Source of the DNA: Xiphias gladius
Taxonomy: Eukaryota > Chordata > Actinopteri > Istiophoriformes > Xiphiidae
Length of the DNA stretch: 64,000 nt
Assembly: GCF_016859285.1 (NCBI RefSeq)
Contig: NC_053415.1
Span: forward strand, 4,341,001-4,405,000
Direction of reading: 5' to 3'
Below the pieces are notes generated by a model. That model worked only from the letters and a program-made list of their open reading frames with translations. It was not told where the DNA came from and did no database searches. Shown in pieces: positions 39,101 to 49,699 of this stretch (the first letter of the stretch is position 1; every line of letters starts with the position of its first letter). Both the position numbers and the translations under genes were made by a program.

Positions 39101-42100
39101 CAAAGTTGAGTTGTTTGCTGACCAGAGGAGTCCAATGATATTATTCATTTTCTTCTGACATAAAACAACCAAATCAGTGGTGAAGATGTCGTTCATTTGC
39201 ACTCATACTGCAAACTCTGTTTTCTAAACCAGTCGGCTTAGTGTGGATGTATGCTCAGTGTATTTATTTGCTAATACAGCCTTTAAATGGCAGACATTTT
39301 GACCTATCAAAGCAGAGAAAGCACAGGAGTAAATACAAGCATTTACAATGGCTCCATTCTACAAAGTGTCCCAGTAAGCTGTGTCAGTGAATGCACAGTA
39401 CCAGGGCCCTGGAACTGACTCACCTAAATTGACTGCAGCCATCATTAATGTTATAAATCCCATCTGTGCTTGTCCTGATTTCACAAGTCAAAATGTCTGC
39501 TGAGAAAAGGGTCTATTGTATTGGGACTACAAACTCTTTGCTTGGCCTCAGGAGGGTGTAAACTGCCATGTACCGCCTCCAGTGCACATGGAGTTGCTAG
39601 ATGCTTTTCAGATGAGAGCAGGAGTTTCACTGTGGGAGGTTCATATAATCTGGGAGTCATTGCCATTAGATTTCTTTTTTCATGATTTTGCTGCTCTCTC
39701 TTTTTAAGTGTCTAAACATTTTTGTAGCTAGCACCTAAAATGACATAACTCACACAACAGAGAGCTGCTGCAAAAGAGAATCCTGCACCAATATGAGAAA
39801 GTGGCACCCAGCTCACTGCTACTGGGAACATTAATATGATACTTTTAACATGTTCTAGGGTGGATTTTTCCTTCAGGATTGGAGCTTTTCAATCAGATCA
39901 GAGTGCTGCTGGTTTCCATTCTGGATAAGTAATCAAAGACTGATCTACACCTTTGATAATAGCTGAATGCAGAAAGAAACCAGAATGTCAGACTGATGGT
40001 AATGAATCTGTATGGGTTAAATGATAATTATGATGCACTGGGAGGAAAAAAAAAAAAAAAAAAAAAGAATGATGGATCTAAGGACACACCTGTCCTCCAG
40101 AGAGATTTTTGGCATTCTCATACAGCTCATCAATATGGGAGGTGAAGGACTGGAAGTCTGGGATGACGAACTTCTTTCGGAAGGCCTGAGTGAGCAGGAC
40201 AATGTTGCTCTGGACACACCTGATGAACAAACCACAAATAGCATGCTAAAGTATTGTGACTGCATGCAGTTACAGGAAAAGTTTGTCAACCAAGATTGCA
40301 ACTCTTAAGTCTGACAAACTTCTGTGAATGTTAATAGAGATGGCTGATGAAGAAGCTTCATCATAACATACTGATCATCTGCTTTTTCTATCCACATAGT
40401 GTGATCCAGCATGAATCTATATAGTGATGAATGATAATTTTCACGCCACTACCTACAGGAAACTATAGACACAGTGTCTGTGACATCATCAAAGGGTTTC
40501 AGGGACGTGTCAATGATCGGATTTTAGTTTACGAGAGAAAAAAAGTTTTAATTTTAGCAAAGAAATCAAAATTTGAACAGATATCACTGTCAGTCACAGA
40601 AACAACCCCCAAAACAAACTTCTCTCTAAGCCTTAATCTGCTACTCATCGAACAATATTCTTTCAAAAGTAGTACCAAAACAGAAGAACTGGAGATAAAT
40701 ACTTAGAGCTTAACTTCCTGCAGTCAAAAATCTATTGACTTCTACTTGTGTTTTGAAGAAAGGAAGGATGGGGGGGATTTCCCATTTACTACAGTCCAGA
40801 GCTTTCTTTGAGTAAGTATCAGTAGCAGCTTCTAGCATGATCCCAGTATGAAATACACTAATGTTTTCAATCTGTCTAGCCTGCCCTTTAAATTTTTACT
40901 TTAGACGTAGAAGGGTAATTATTTTTGATGTTGTCTTATGAAAAAGAGGAATACTACAATCCCATTACAGTATTCGAAACTTCAGATTTTACTAGTTTAA
41001 ACCTAATTCATAAGCAAGCCACCAATAATACTTATGTCACCATAGGTGGCATCCGGTGCATTTTAAACATTAAAGAATCTCATTTATAGTTTCTGGCACT
41101 GAAAATGCACAAGTCACACATAAACGGTTTTGCTGCCCAAATGCTGTTTGATGGATATTTTTTTTTTTTTTTGCATTCATGCAATATACAAATTTATACA
41201 TTTAAGTATGTTTGAATTTGCTCATAAAAAAATATAGTCATCAAACTGCATTATACATTTTAAGATGAAGTGAGCACATTTACTTGGGAAATGTGATAAA
41301 GAGTGACACCATGGTAGGTGTATATGATGGCGATAGAACACCCAAACAAGACGAGAAACGATACGACTTACCTCTTGAATAGGTGCCTGTCCAGCGTTAC
41401 GCCATCTGATGTGTTCTTTAGAGTTTCTTTGAGGGTTTCCATGCACTCCTTCAGCCGCGGATCTCCAGTGCGAAGCCCTGTGGCCTTAAGTGCCTAAAAT
41501 AGAAAATAAGAATAAGAATAAATATAACTGTATATCAATACAAATAAACTGAAAGAATTTTTAGGAAGAACTCTGAATAGAAACTATGTATGGGTAACAA
41601 TTAAAAACAAAAAGAAACCTAATGTAATTTCTTGTTTCTGTAGTTCAGTGGTATGTAAACATTAAGATGGGTGTTAATAGACTTTATTAATGCTCTGAAA
41701 TTAGCATAAACCACCGAGCTGAACTGAATCTGAAGGACTTACTGTGAGAAATTTATGAGCAGGAATCTTCTCTTGACCTTCTGCAACTGTGTAGAAGAGC
41801 AAATCCTCCAGACTGGGGAGAATGCCTGCATTTCTTCTTCTAGGTTTGAGAAGTGGTAGAAAGACACATGTATAAGACACAGCACTTTCAGTGAGAAATG
41901 AACTGTATATAGACTACTATTCTTTTATTATTTAAAGTCTTTATTTATTTTTCTTGAGAGATGATTCTGAACTACACGGGAATAGCAACAAATCGGAGAA
42001 GCAGGAAACAATACACAGTTGTTATTTAAACTAAAGTAATTATAATGCCACAGCAACGGAGACATGGTTGATATGCAGCAGCATTGTCCTTTAGCACGAG

Positions 42101-45100
42101 CCACAATTGAGCCTATTCCCACCTGTCTTGCCAGTGTAATCACAGAGCCTATCTGTAGCTGCTGATACAGTCTTTTCACATTAGTGAGGGATTTCAGTGA
42201 CACATACTGGAATTATGCAATCCAAGTGTAAGCATTAGTGTTTGTACAACAAAATGATCAAAGCCTTCAATTTACATATACAGACTGTATTACTTTATGT
42301 TTCCTGTTGTCCCTGATGGGTAGAGTTATGTTTTATCATTAAAAATCAGGAGATAATGATGGAGCTGAAGCTGAACTGGTACAAAAATGGTATAAAGTAG
42401 CCATTGTTGAGGCCCTGATCCGTATCAGAGTGATGCAATATTGATTTTAGTAAATATCAACTTCTAAACTAATTTATATCTTCCTCTGTGATATAATTTC
42501 ACAAAGTGCAATCTAAAACAGGCCCACATTAAAACTGTCAACAGGATACAGTAAATATGATGGCTAAGGAGCTCTGCATTAAGACAGTTCAGCCTGTGTC
42601 ACAGCTTTCCTTTGCTGCTTTACAATAATATTTTTTTACAGTTTTCTGTTCTGTTTTGCACAATGTCCATGAGGGCAGGAGAGTCAGTTGCTGCTCATCT
42701 CCAGCATGAACAAAACAGAATGTCACAGAAATGGAGGAATAACCACCTTTCCTTTAACTCAAAGTGTCGTTATGCCCACACCATTAGTGTGGGCATAATT
42801 AACAAACCGTTGAATTCTATTCATGTATTCATTTAAAAGCAGTTCTAACAGCTTTTGCACCAACAAGGCCATGGGCTGAAATACAAAGGTTAGGAATAGG
42901 ATCAACCATTACATAGACAACACCAATAAATTTCAAAAATCATTTCAATACAGACAATGGTTGATACCATATACCACCATCAGTGACTGATGTTGGTGCA
43001 TGATCCCTGGTCATGTATCTCTAATATTTTGATTATGTACACACAATACCTCCCTACTACATGTCAACTCACATGTTTGACGGGAGTGTCTGGAACGGTG
43101 TTAGACCAGGCCTAAATTCCAGGAATTCTCTTGTCTTTACCCTACCCACCCCTCTGTGGCTCTTGGATTAATAAAGCCAACATCACGGCCTGTTCACACT
43201 CTGGCCATGACACAGCAGTACGATCTGCAGTGCAGCATACTAAGCTTGGTACAGAAAAGTATTCAAATTTTGGTTATCGACGCAAGTTGGATTTTGACAC
43301 ACTCTTGAAAAAAGATCTCCTTAAAGGAACATGCAGCAGTTGTTGCAAAACTGCTGCTTTGTGAAAAATAAAGCATGTTATGAGTTAACGTCATGTTGCA
43401 CTAGTGAATATAATAAAGCCAGTAAAATGATCTCAACAGTGCCACCATCCTGCCTGTCCAACCAATCCTTTTCTTTCTATAACTAGCAGTAACCCTTTGG
43501 TTCACACTTCAGATTAATCCCATGCTAATAGTAATGTCCCACCCCAACATCCTGTTTCTAAAGATCATGCATTGCATAAATAAGTAATAATGCTATTCAA
43601 TGCAACCTTTAATGTTAAATAAAATTTCCATGAAAAGCTAAACTTGTCATCACACATACCCTATCAAACTGAAGCCTAACATGGCACAGAATTAATGCTT
43701 CTGATCTTACTCGCAGAGATGGGAGATGTGCCGCACAGTGGCCACATCAGCATTCAGTCTGCACCTCCTCACTGCATTCATCTCCTCTTTTTTTGGCACA
43801 TCTTCTGTTCCCCACAGAGTAAACACTCCACATACAACCAAGGTAACGGTGCCTGACATGAGCAAACAAACCAAGATCGACTAAAATGTTGTATGTCAGG
43901 CATGCCTAATTCAAAGGGACTGTTATTGACCGGGCATCTGTCACTAAATCAGCACTTCCATAAGGTGCACCACAGAGTCACAAGGCAACCAGCAAACTAG
44001 TGTGCAGGTGTGCATATGTATGATGTGTAAAGATTGATACGCCTTGCATCATGACATATTTATGAGTATGTTGAATTAAGGGTAGATGAATTGGTGGGAA
44101 AATTAAAAAAAAAAAAGCAGCCATCATAACTGAGACAAAATCTCATCAATCGACCTGCGCAACCACACAGAAAATGTGTTTGCAGTTGCAAGTGGGACTG
44201 AGAAATTATTAATGTTTGTGAAAAGCTCATTAAGCAACACACTCTCTTTAGCCCGGGAAGTCTGTTTGTTTTTCTGGAGTGTGCACTTTCTGCACTGAAA
44301 TATACAAGGCCACATGGTAGCACTTAGTGCAGCCATTGCAGAAAATATGAGGCAAAATAGGAAGTATTTGGGCAATTAAAGGAGCTGAACACCAAATATT
44401 TCCTTTTAAACCTTACTTAAATTACTAAATTGTTAACCATGGCAGAAAAAGGGGGCAGCATTGTCAAGCTTTAATAGCTACTATTAATTAGTTTCTTTCC
44501 ACCATTGTTTTAGGACTACCTGGCATCCTACTATTCCTGCATCTTGCAGACATGCAGCATTAATTTCTACGGACAAGCAGGTACAGAGTTATTAAGTATT
44601 ACCAGCACTACATGGCTGCGTTTATATCTGTAGTAAAGTTCCTTTCTGGGCCAAAAAACATTGAGCCACTGTTGCCTTATAGTTCTAGTCCTTTTATGGA
44701 ACTCATTTAACTCCACTAACTAATTTGCTGGACAGTTTCAGTGACTTGTGCTGCATGGTCAGCGTTACACAGATCCTCAGTGGAAAAAAAAAAAGTTTGT
44801 TCTGAGACTAACACCAATTCATTCTGCAACTGAACTTCACGGGGCAGATGGAGGAATTAACATGTGCCACATATCCATATTACATAATCCTGTGGTTGGT
44901 CTGTTTGATATTCTTAGTTGTCACCAGCCAAAATGAACTGAACTAAATGAGCAAATGCACCAAAGTGTGTTTAAACTGCACAAACAGATCAGGTTTGACT
45001 ACTGCCTAAAACAAATTGTTTCTCTGCATTTATACATTTAAAATTTCTTCCTCTTGACAGGCAGATGGCTCAGTCCATTCGCCTCTGGGTGACTGCTCAT

Positions 45101-48100
45101 TGGTATAAGCAGAACACTTTGAGAGTTTCCTGGATACAAGGTAAAGACTAGGTTTGTTTTTAAAAAAAATCCCTTTTTGCTCTAGGAGTTACCATGAATA
45201 ACAGTATACACCACAGGTGCATACTATAAGATTACCCTATATTAAAAAACGTGTAAGGGAGGCTGCATGGAGTCAAGTTCTAAGAAGTAGTCTGCAAAAA
45301 GCTGGCTTTAATTTTCAATTCTCCGGCCTGAGAGTATGGGTATATCTTTAGCAAGGTCAAACCAGTGACTTAACACCAGGCTTAATTTCAGTAAGCAGTG
45401 TGTTAGAGCTTAACACCAAGTGTGTCTTTCACTTTCTGTTTCTTTCATGTGCATCACACCAGTCATTTGTCTGTTTTTTAATATCTTAATCCTACCCACC
45501 TCCACCAATTAAAGCTGTAACTGTTTTCATAAATTGCTCAGGGCTGTGAGCCAAGGAAACTCTTACTGTACGTCTTACCGTATGTCTATGAGGCCTTAAG
45601 CTAACTGTAAATCAAGCACTGTATTTTCCTGTCAGTTATATCAGGCAACAGCTCCAATGATTTAGCCTTTCCTCCTTAATTCACTACTAGCTTAAAGCTC
45701 CATCTAAAGCTTGATAACTAAACCGTGCAGTGTCAAAAAATGTTAACATTTTATTCGATTTCAAAAAAAGAAAGAAGAATCTGAACACAGATTTCACTAT
45801 TCTGCTGTGCTTATTTCAGAAACTGGATCTCAATGCAAAGCAAAGATGATTGTGTTGCAATGACCCAGGGGCTCTGTGACGCATCATCAGCTACAGGGCA
45901 GGATCAAACAGAAGCAGCATTCCAACCCGTAGCCATTTTCTACTGCAAGAACTTAACCTGTAACATGGAGCCTCCCGTAATGTGAACTTTTAAGAACTTT
46001 GTGATGCAGCTTTGATGCTGGGATCTTCTTTGTGTTTCCATTGTATTTTAGTGGAATCCAGCTATCTCTGTATGGCCTCCTTTAACCAAATAATAATGAC
46101 GGACTGGACTTGTTACTTTGTCCAACAAGTGTTCAGCATTGCAAGCAACCCCTGAAAGTACCTGGAACTTGCATTTGATATCACCTCCCGAGAAATATGG
46201 AAATTTAGTTCCAGGAATTCGCCCCCAAAGCAAGGGGAGAACACTGGCAAAAGCGGAACCTGTGACAAAAACTGCTTGGTATGTCACGTTATGTTAAGTT
46301 CCTTCAGTGGAAAAGAGTTATTAAGGGCTGGAAAGCTACTGACCCAGAGAGAACTCAGCTTATGTGAAAGCAGGCTCAGGAGTACAGCATTTACATTGAT
46401 AGAGCAAATCCAAGTCCCCAGTCCATATCTTAGGGATCACACCGCCCTGTCCTTCTGTATCCTCCTTTCTAGGTCAGAAAACATCCCAATAGTTTTGGCA
46501 GCACTGAGATCATAGACAATCCCTTCAAAGGGAAACACATGGACTGCAGTCACAGTACAGACAGCCAGCTGGTTGCAAGGAATAATGCTTGAAATGTGAT
46601 TCGGCCAATATGGATCATTTAAATCCAACCATGTTGAATGAGATCAGAATTTTCCAAAACCAGCAGTAATTTCATGCATGTCAAGAAAATATTGAAACAA
46701 TGGGGAAATTCGAAAATGCCAACAGAACTGGACCTAAAGTTCTGCTATAAATAAAGAACTTTGCCAACCTACTGTACAATGAGAGAATTCATGCTGATTT
46801 AGACTTCACTCATTTATCAGGACAGCTGACTTCAAAATCAGTATTGCAGATTGCACTACAGATTGCACCGCACTCAGCTGTACTCAACTGCAAATGCCAT
46901 CACAACTTAATTGAAAAACTTCATATACACTTGACTTACATAGCAAGGCATCTTAGGTTTCATTCCCAAAGCACCATACAGGAGTGGTAGTACTTCTTAT
47001 GACATTATAAAAACAAATATGTCAGGAAATGATAAGAATTGCAAAGAAGCACAAATGGTTTGAATGCAATTTAACAGGAAAACCACGTGAAAACTACTGT
47101 GGATTAATTTAAGGAATGTAAACATTCCTATTTTATTCTTATATTTTATATTAATTACTGTCTCATGAACCAGCTCCAGCCAGACACAAGCTAAGACGGG
47201 ATATTTGTGTTTTCCCAATTTCTATCAGGCTACTGTTCTGCTGTAGGGGAGAGGGAAAAGATACTGTCGGTAGTCTGGATTAGCCGTCCAGCTGCGACCT
47301 TCAGCCACTTCACTGAAAGTGATAGGAGCCATTCAGTTACCTCTGACTTACCGCCAGTTGGTTATCATTCTTATGATCACAATTATTCGTATAATAACCA
47401 ACAAAGTGAGTGGAATCAAATATCCTCAGAGATGTGATTCCACTCTGTCACAGTTTTGAAGTCATACCTTTTAATGTTTTTGACCTGCTAGCTTCTTACA
47501 CCCGAACGTGGATGTTATACCCTCCACCTCATCCCTGACCCGACAACAGGCCCTTTGCCGTTTAACTTTCGAAAGTGCGCACCTTGCTGCGTTTTCTCTC
47601 CACAGGAACAGATAGCTAACCTAACCTTACGTAAAGCCAACTAAGAGCCTAATTAACTATGGGTTAAGTTGCCGGCGGTATTTGTAGGAGTCGTATTTAT
47701 AGTTTCTTGGCACAAAGCCATCGGTAGCTGTACCCGGTATGAACAGGTCCCACATGGTTTGATAGCTGCTGCTTTTAGGCCATTACAGTTAGCTAGCAAC
47801 ATTTTATATATTACATATACGTTTGCTGAGTTAGGTTATTTTGTCTACAAGCAACATTTGTGTGTCTTGTTAGAAGACGATTTTAAGTTACTTAACTAGC
47901 TATATTATTGTACAATAGCTTTTGAGGCGGTTAGCGAAAAACATTACATCCGCTTGCTCTAATATGCGTCATGACTCGCCATAAACGCCAAGCGTACCAT
48001 CATGTCATGGAGTCAGACGGTTTATATAAAGCACTTGACACATACTTGTCGCTGGCTGCTTCACTGACGCCTCCATCCTTCTTCACCTGTTCGTCAAGCT

Positions 48101-48353
48101 CCACGGCACCCTCCGTTTTCGCGCAGTACGAGCGGAACGGGGTGGCGAAGGGCGCGGTGCGGAGAGCCGGGCGGTGCGCAGCGGCATGGGGGACCTTCAG
48201 TTGAGTGGATACAGCTCTGGCATCAACGGAGGCGGTGCCGAAGCGGCAGTGGCGGGTCGGTAACCAGGTCTTCTGTCTACAGCCAGGCAAGGGACGCTTG
48301 AGGGTGGCTTCAAACAACTCCTTCAGCACTGTCGAAAACCTAAAATGTAACAT
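12211..48353 (-). CDS. gls: Glutaminase, kidney-type (KGA form), mitochondrial
   Basis: Hydrolyses glutamine to glutamate and ammonia in mitochondria. - strand exons: 48046-48353, 41743-41839, 41372-41493, 40090-40219, 38801-38880, 37859-38022, 36172-36230, 32158-32190, 31547-31605, 30639-30705, 28882-28932, 27426-27602, 25747-25878, 24679-24771 (shared), then KGA exons 14547-14608, 14150-14226, 13238-13301, 12211-12358. All join in phase and total 640 residues (human KGA 669; the difference is mainly the N-terminus). Catalytic Ser-x-x-Lys is in [11 protein letters not shown] (Ser260/Lys263), with the conserved Tyr of ADYIPQ, Asn of PMVNAGAI, Glu and Asn of SERESGDRN, and Tyr of GMYDFSG. The N-terminus is basic and hydrophobic, as expected for mitochondrial import. 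The Met at 48353 is chosen because the longer frame upstream begins only with TTG. The acceptor of exon 2 lies in an AAGAAG run, so one or two residues there are uncertain. Confidence 0.95.
13630..13890. repeat. Degenerate DNA-transposon-like repeat in a KGA intron
   Basis: Contains 'AAGGTGTTGGATGGGGTTGAGGTCAGG' in overlapping parts, 'TGTGCAGGCCAGTCAGGTTC' and 'CCGAACTGTTGCCACAAAG', a word order I recognise from a widespread fish repeat. It is preceded by a 14-bp hairpin at 13638-13674. Coding frames across it are broken. Confidence 0.5.
14224..14268. repeat. (CA)n microsatellite beside a gls exon
   Basis: The CA run starts within 10 bp of the acceptor of exon 14150-14226. On the transcribed strand it is a (TG)n tract forming the intron end, where a pyrimidine tract would normally be. 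Confidence 0.9.
16545..16690. repeat. Half-copy of the foldback MITE family
   Basis: 'GTTTGGGAAATACGCTTGTTCACTT' in parts, 'AGTTAGATGAGAAGATTGATA', 'GCTTAGCTTGG' and 'GAAACAGCTAGCC' repeat the left arm of the element at 4845-5390. No inverted right arm is seen, so only one end is preserved. Confidence 0.65.
18772..18833. repeat. (AT)n microsatellite
   Basis: About 60 bp of perfect TA dinucleotides within the gls intron. Confidence 0.97.
19037..19240. repeat. Possible DNA-transposon end (gtgcatttacatgcac family)
   Basis: 'GTGCATTTACATGCAC' then 'GGTTTACATGC' and 'AATCTGGTTACTGG' resemble the ends of fish DNA elements that begin with similar text. A weakly similar inverted end may lie near 20320-20385. 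I cannot define both boundaries, so this is tentative. Confidence 0.3.
23408..23560. repeat. Simple-sequence block: poly-T, poly-C/A and (AAAACCC)-like repeats
   Basis: An 18-base T run, then a C run followed by repeated A-runs separated by CAAAACC. Length calls in such tracts are error-prone. Confidence 0.85.
23915..24061 (-). CDS. gls: GAC-specific terminal exon of gls
   Basis: Follows the acceptor TTGAAACAG and reads [19 protein letters not shown], then [14 protein letters not shown] and a stop. It is clearly homologous to the human GAC tail ([18 protein letters not shown]...STTVVYRM). It is intact and in phase with shared exon 14. A GAC 3' UTR must extend leftwards; an AATAAA on the - strand near 22494 is one candidate end. 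Confidence 0.93.
   Translation of the reverse strand, partial: QHSFGPMDYESLQQELALKAPLWKKVSPTESHQDSSTTVVYRMDNVSE
23915..48353 (-). CDS. gls: Glutaminase, GAC splice form
   Basis: The same 14 shared exons as KGA, joined to the alternative last exon 23915-24061 instead of the four KGA exons. The donor at 24679 leaves phase 0 and the GAC exon opens in phase 0. The predicted product is 572 residues (human GAC 598). In mammals GAC is the more active form, polymerises on phosphate activation, and lacks the ankyrin repeats (established knowledge). Both forms remain encoded here. Confidence 0.9.
28034..28241. repeat. Long compound microsatellite (CA)n(TACA)n(TA)n(TATG)n
   Basis: About 205 bp of almost uninterrupted alternating purine-pyrimidine sequence. 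Left ATAC/CACA units and right GTAT units flank an AT core, so the two sides are partly complementary. Open frames across it are artefacts of the repeat. Confidence 0.95.
28485..28630 (+). repeat. Dispersed retroelement-tail repeat, copy 2
   Basis: 'GAAGAATGGTGTTCATCC', 'TTTCAGAGACTTG', 'CATGTTGGGTTTTCCTTTCATTTGGCACCC' (in parts) match the repeat at 2204-2345 in order and orientation. It is more degraded in the middle. Confidence 0.55.
29990..30445 (+). mobile_element. L1-type LINE remnant (ORF2 C-terminus)
   Basis: Two overlapping + frames give protein text typical of the extreme C-terminus of fish L1 reverse-transcriptase ORFs: '[19 protein letters not shown]' and '[15 protein letters not shown]' (about 30070-30190), then '[19 protein letters not shown]' and 'FLTFLE' (about 30330-30420). 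The parts lie in different frames, so the copy is frame-disrupted and 5'-truncated. It sits in a gls intron, opposite to gls transcription. Confidence 0.7.
31756..31922. mobile_element. Short hAT-like MITE
   Basis: Starts CAGTGGCGTGCGG and ends CGGCACGCCACTG, giving about 11-12 bp terminal inverted repeats around 167 bp. Flanking octamers gtgttgag and gttttgcg match at 6 of 8 positions, fitting an aged 8-bp target duplication of the hAT superfamily. It has no coding content. Confidence 0.7.
32191..36171. other. Long gls intron
   Basis: No exon-like frame, RNA gene or complete element is seen. It holds a poly-A run near 32584-32602, a fragment similar to the MITE family near 33880-34000, an A run near 35898-35916 and a CA microsatellite (36090-36123) about 50 bp beyond the exon at 36172. 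Confidence 0.5.
36090..36123. repeat. (CA)n microsatellite
   Basis: Perfect CA dinucleotides about 50 bp past the donor end of gls exon 36172-36230. Confidence 0.97.
37195..37245. repeat. Purine-rich A/G simple sequence
   Basis: Runs of A broken by GGG (GGGGAAAAAAAAGGG pattern) ending in about 20 A, in a gls intron. Confidence 0.9.
37859..38022 (-). CDS. gls: gls catalytic exon with Ser-x-x-Lys
   Basis: The largest catalytic exon, encoding [20 protein letters not shown] and [16 protein letters not shown]. The Ser and Lys of SCVK form the serine-dependent glutaminase active site (human Ser286/Lys289). It starts in phase 2 and ends in phase 1, matching its neighbours. Confidence 0.93.
41840..48045. 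other. gls intron 1
   Basis: A 6.2 kb first intron. I see no exon, RNA gene or complete transposon. It includes a perfect 12-bp hairpin at 42770-42798 and scattered poly-A tracts; 45990-46290 may be an old repeat but could not be assigned. Confidence 0.5.
48046..48353 (-). CDS. gls: gls exon 1: mitochondrial presequence and variable N-terminus
   Basis: Starts [20 protein letters not shown], rich in Leu, Arg and Lys and nearly free of acidic residues at the start, as in a mitochondrial presequence. It ends in an acidic stretch ([15 protein letters not shown]) and a GTATGTG donor. The human GC-rich Ala/Pro/Gly stretch is absent. No GCA trinucleotide run is visible upstream, unlike the repeat in the human GLS 5' UTR. 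Confidence 0.85.
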
Positions 48354-49699
48354 CTCAATCCTGTCAGGCAATTTGGGAGAAAGTCGTGGTTCCAAATACG
48401 TCCTGTAGCAAATGTACTGCGATTAAGAAGCAGCTACTACCACGTTGACTGTCTGGGAGGCGATGACTCACAGACATCAGCGTCCGATAAATAGAGGCAC
48501 ATATTCACGCCCCTGCCGCTCCTATTGGTGAAAATGAGGTGAGGTCGGTGTTCAAAGGTAATTTATGAGGCTCTCAAGTTAGCCATTGGAGCGTCTTCGT
48601 GTCTATCAGTTCCTGTTATGTTTTTTTTTTTCTTTACAGTGGGACGATTGAGCCGGTTAGGTTAGCGCAGACTTTTCTAGCCACCATTGATAAACGTGTA
48701 TGGCGTATTTATAACGGTTCTATTACGAAACGTTTCAGTAAAGAAATGATCGATATAATGGATATAATGAGATCCTGTATCAGACTAATTATTTTTCTTC
48801 TACTCAATTTTCAATTTTAATTTTTTTACATTCAATTATTAATTGAAAATTGACTGCGTCCAATCTTACATAAATAATAATAATTTTTTATTATTATCAT
48901 TAGTACTACTATTATTACTATTATGTCTATAGCCACGTCCTTGGGGATGTAAATTGAAATTATCTCGGTAAACAATTGTGTTAATTTAAAGAGACGTATG
49001 TTACTGTCACACCATTTGCGATATGTTGGTTAACAGGCTTTTTGTGATACTTACTTAACGTGACCCAACTTTTTTCATTTTGATGTATCTTTTGTAACGT
49101 GTACATGTGCTTCTATATCCTCTTGGCATTATGTTGAACTATAAATACGGTTCCGATTAAAAAATAATAATAATTAAAAAAAAAATTAAAAAAAAAAAAA
49201 AACAGACACACAAAAGCAATATAAAATCCGAGCTGGGGAAATACCGGCATCTTAGTTGTACGATGAAGATTAATCTCAGGTTTATAATGCAATAGTGTTA
49301 ACACTTTTATCTTTACAGCACTTGAGTATGTTTTTCACATTTTGACATATTTACTACTTCCACCTCCACTCCATGTACTGTATAGTCTAAATAGTCGCTG
49401 GGAGTGATATCGGCGTCCCGGAGCTCCTTGCCCTTAGTTTGGTCTGTCAGGCAGAGTTTACGCTCGGGCTGCGTACCGCCCCCCGGCAAGCTTCTCTTAT
49501 TGAAGGAGGGGTTATGGGGGGGGGGTCATGCCCCGGGCTAGGTGTCATGAATGAGGCGGGATTTTGTACGCACCAGGAAGCAGAAAACCCTGACAGACTG
49601 AACTCAGGATAGAGAAGTCCGAGACGCCCTGGCAACCTCCCCGCGTTCCTCAGTGTGTTCAAGCGTCTCTGTCAGAAGTTGCCACGCATACACGGCGTT
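48354..49699. promoter_or_regulatory. Shared upstream region of gls (-) and fkbp7 (+)
   Basis: The two start codons face away from each other across 1.35 kb. Near gls there is a perfect AP-1 motif TGACTCA (48464-48470), a KLF/Sp-type GGGGCGTG (- strand, 48506-48513) and a CCAAT box (- strand, 48524-48528). The fkbp7 side is G/C-rich at 49470-49560. The middle (48830-49210) is A/T-rich simple sequence. Motif positions are seen; function is inferred. Confidence 0.5.
48464..48470. promoter_or_regulatory. AP-1 consensus near the gls start
   Basis: TGACTCA lies 111 bp upstream of the gls start codon. Human GLS transcription is reported to respond to c-Jun (established knowledge), so this placement is suggestive, though a 7-mer also occurs by chance. 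Confidence 0.4.

Noticed and set aside
45990..46290. Possible transposon fragment with GAATTC-rich text
   Set aside because: Seemed vaguely familiar, but no ends, coding text or second copy in the window to support it.
48000..48395. gls exon 1 frame starting upstream of 48353 (EPRLSPKLPDRIE)
   Set aside because: The upstream start would be TTG, not ATG; the first ATG at 48353 gives a proper presequence.
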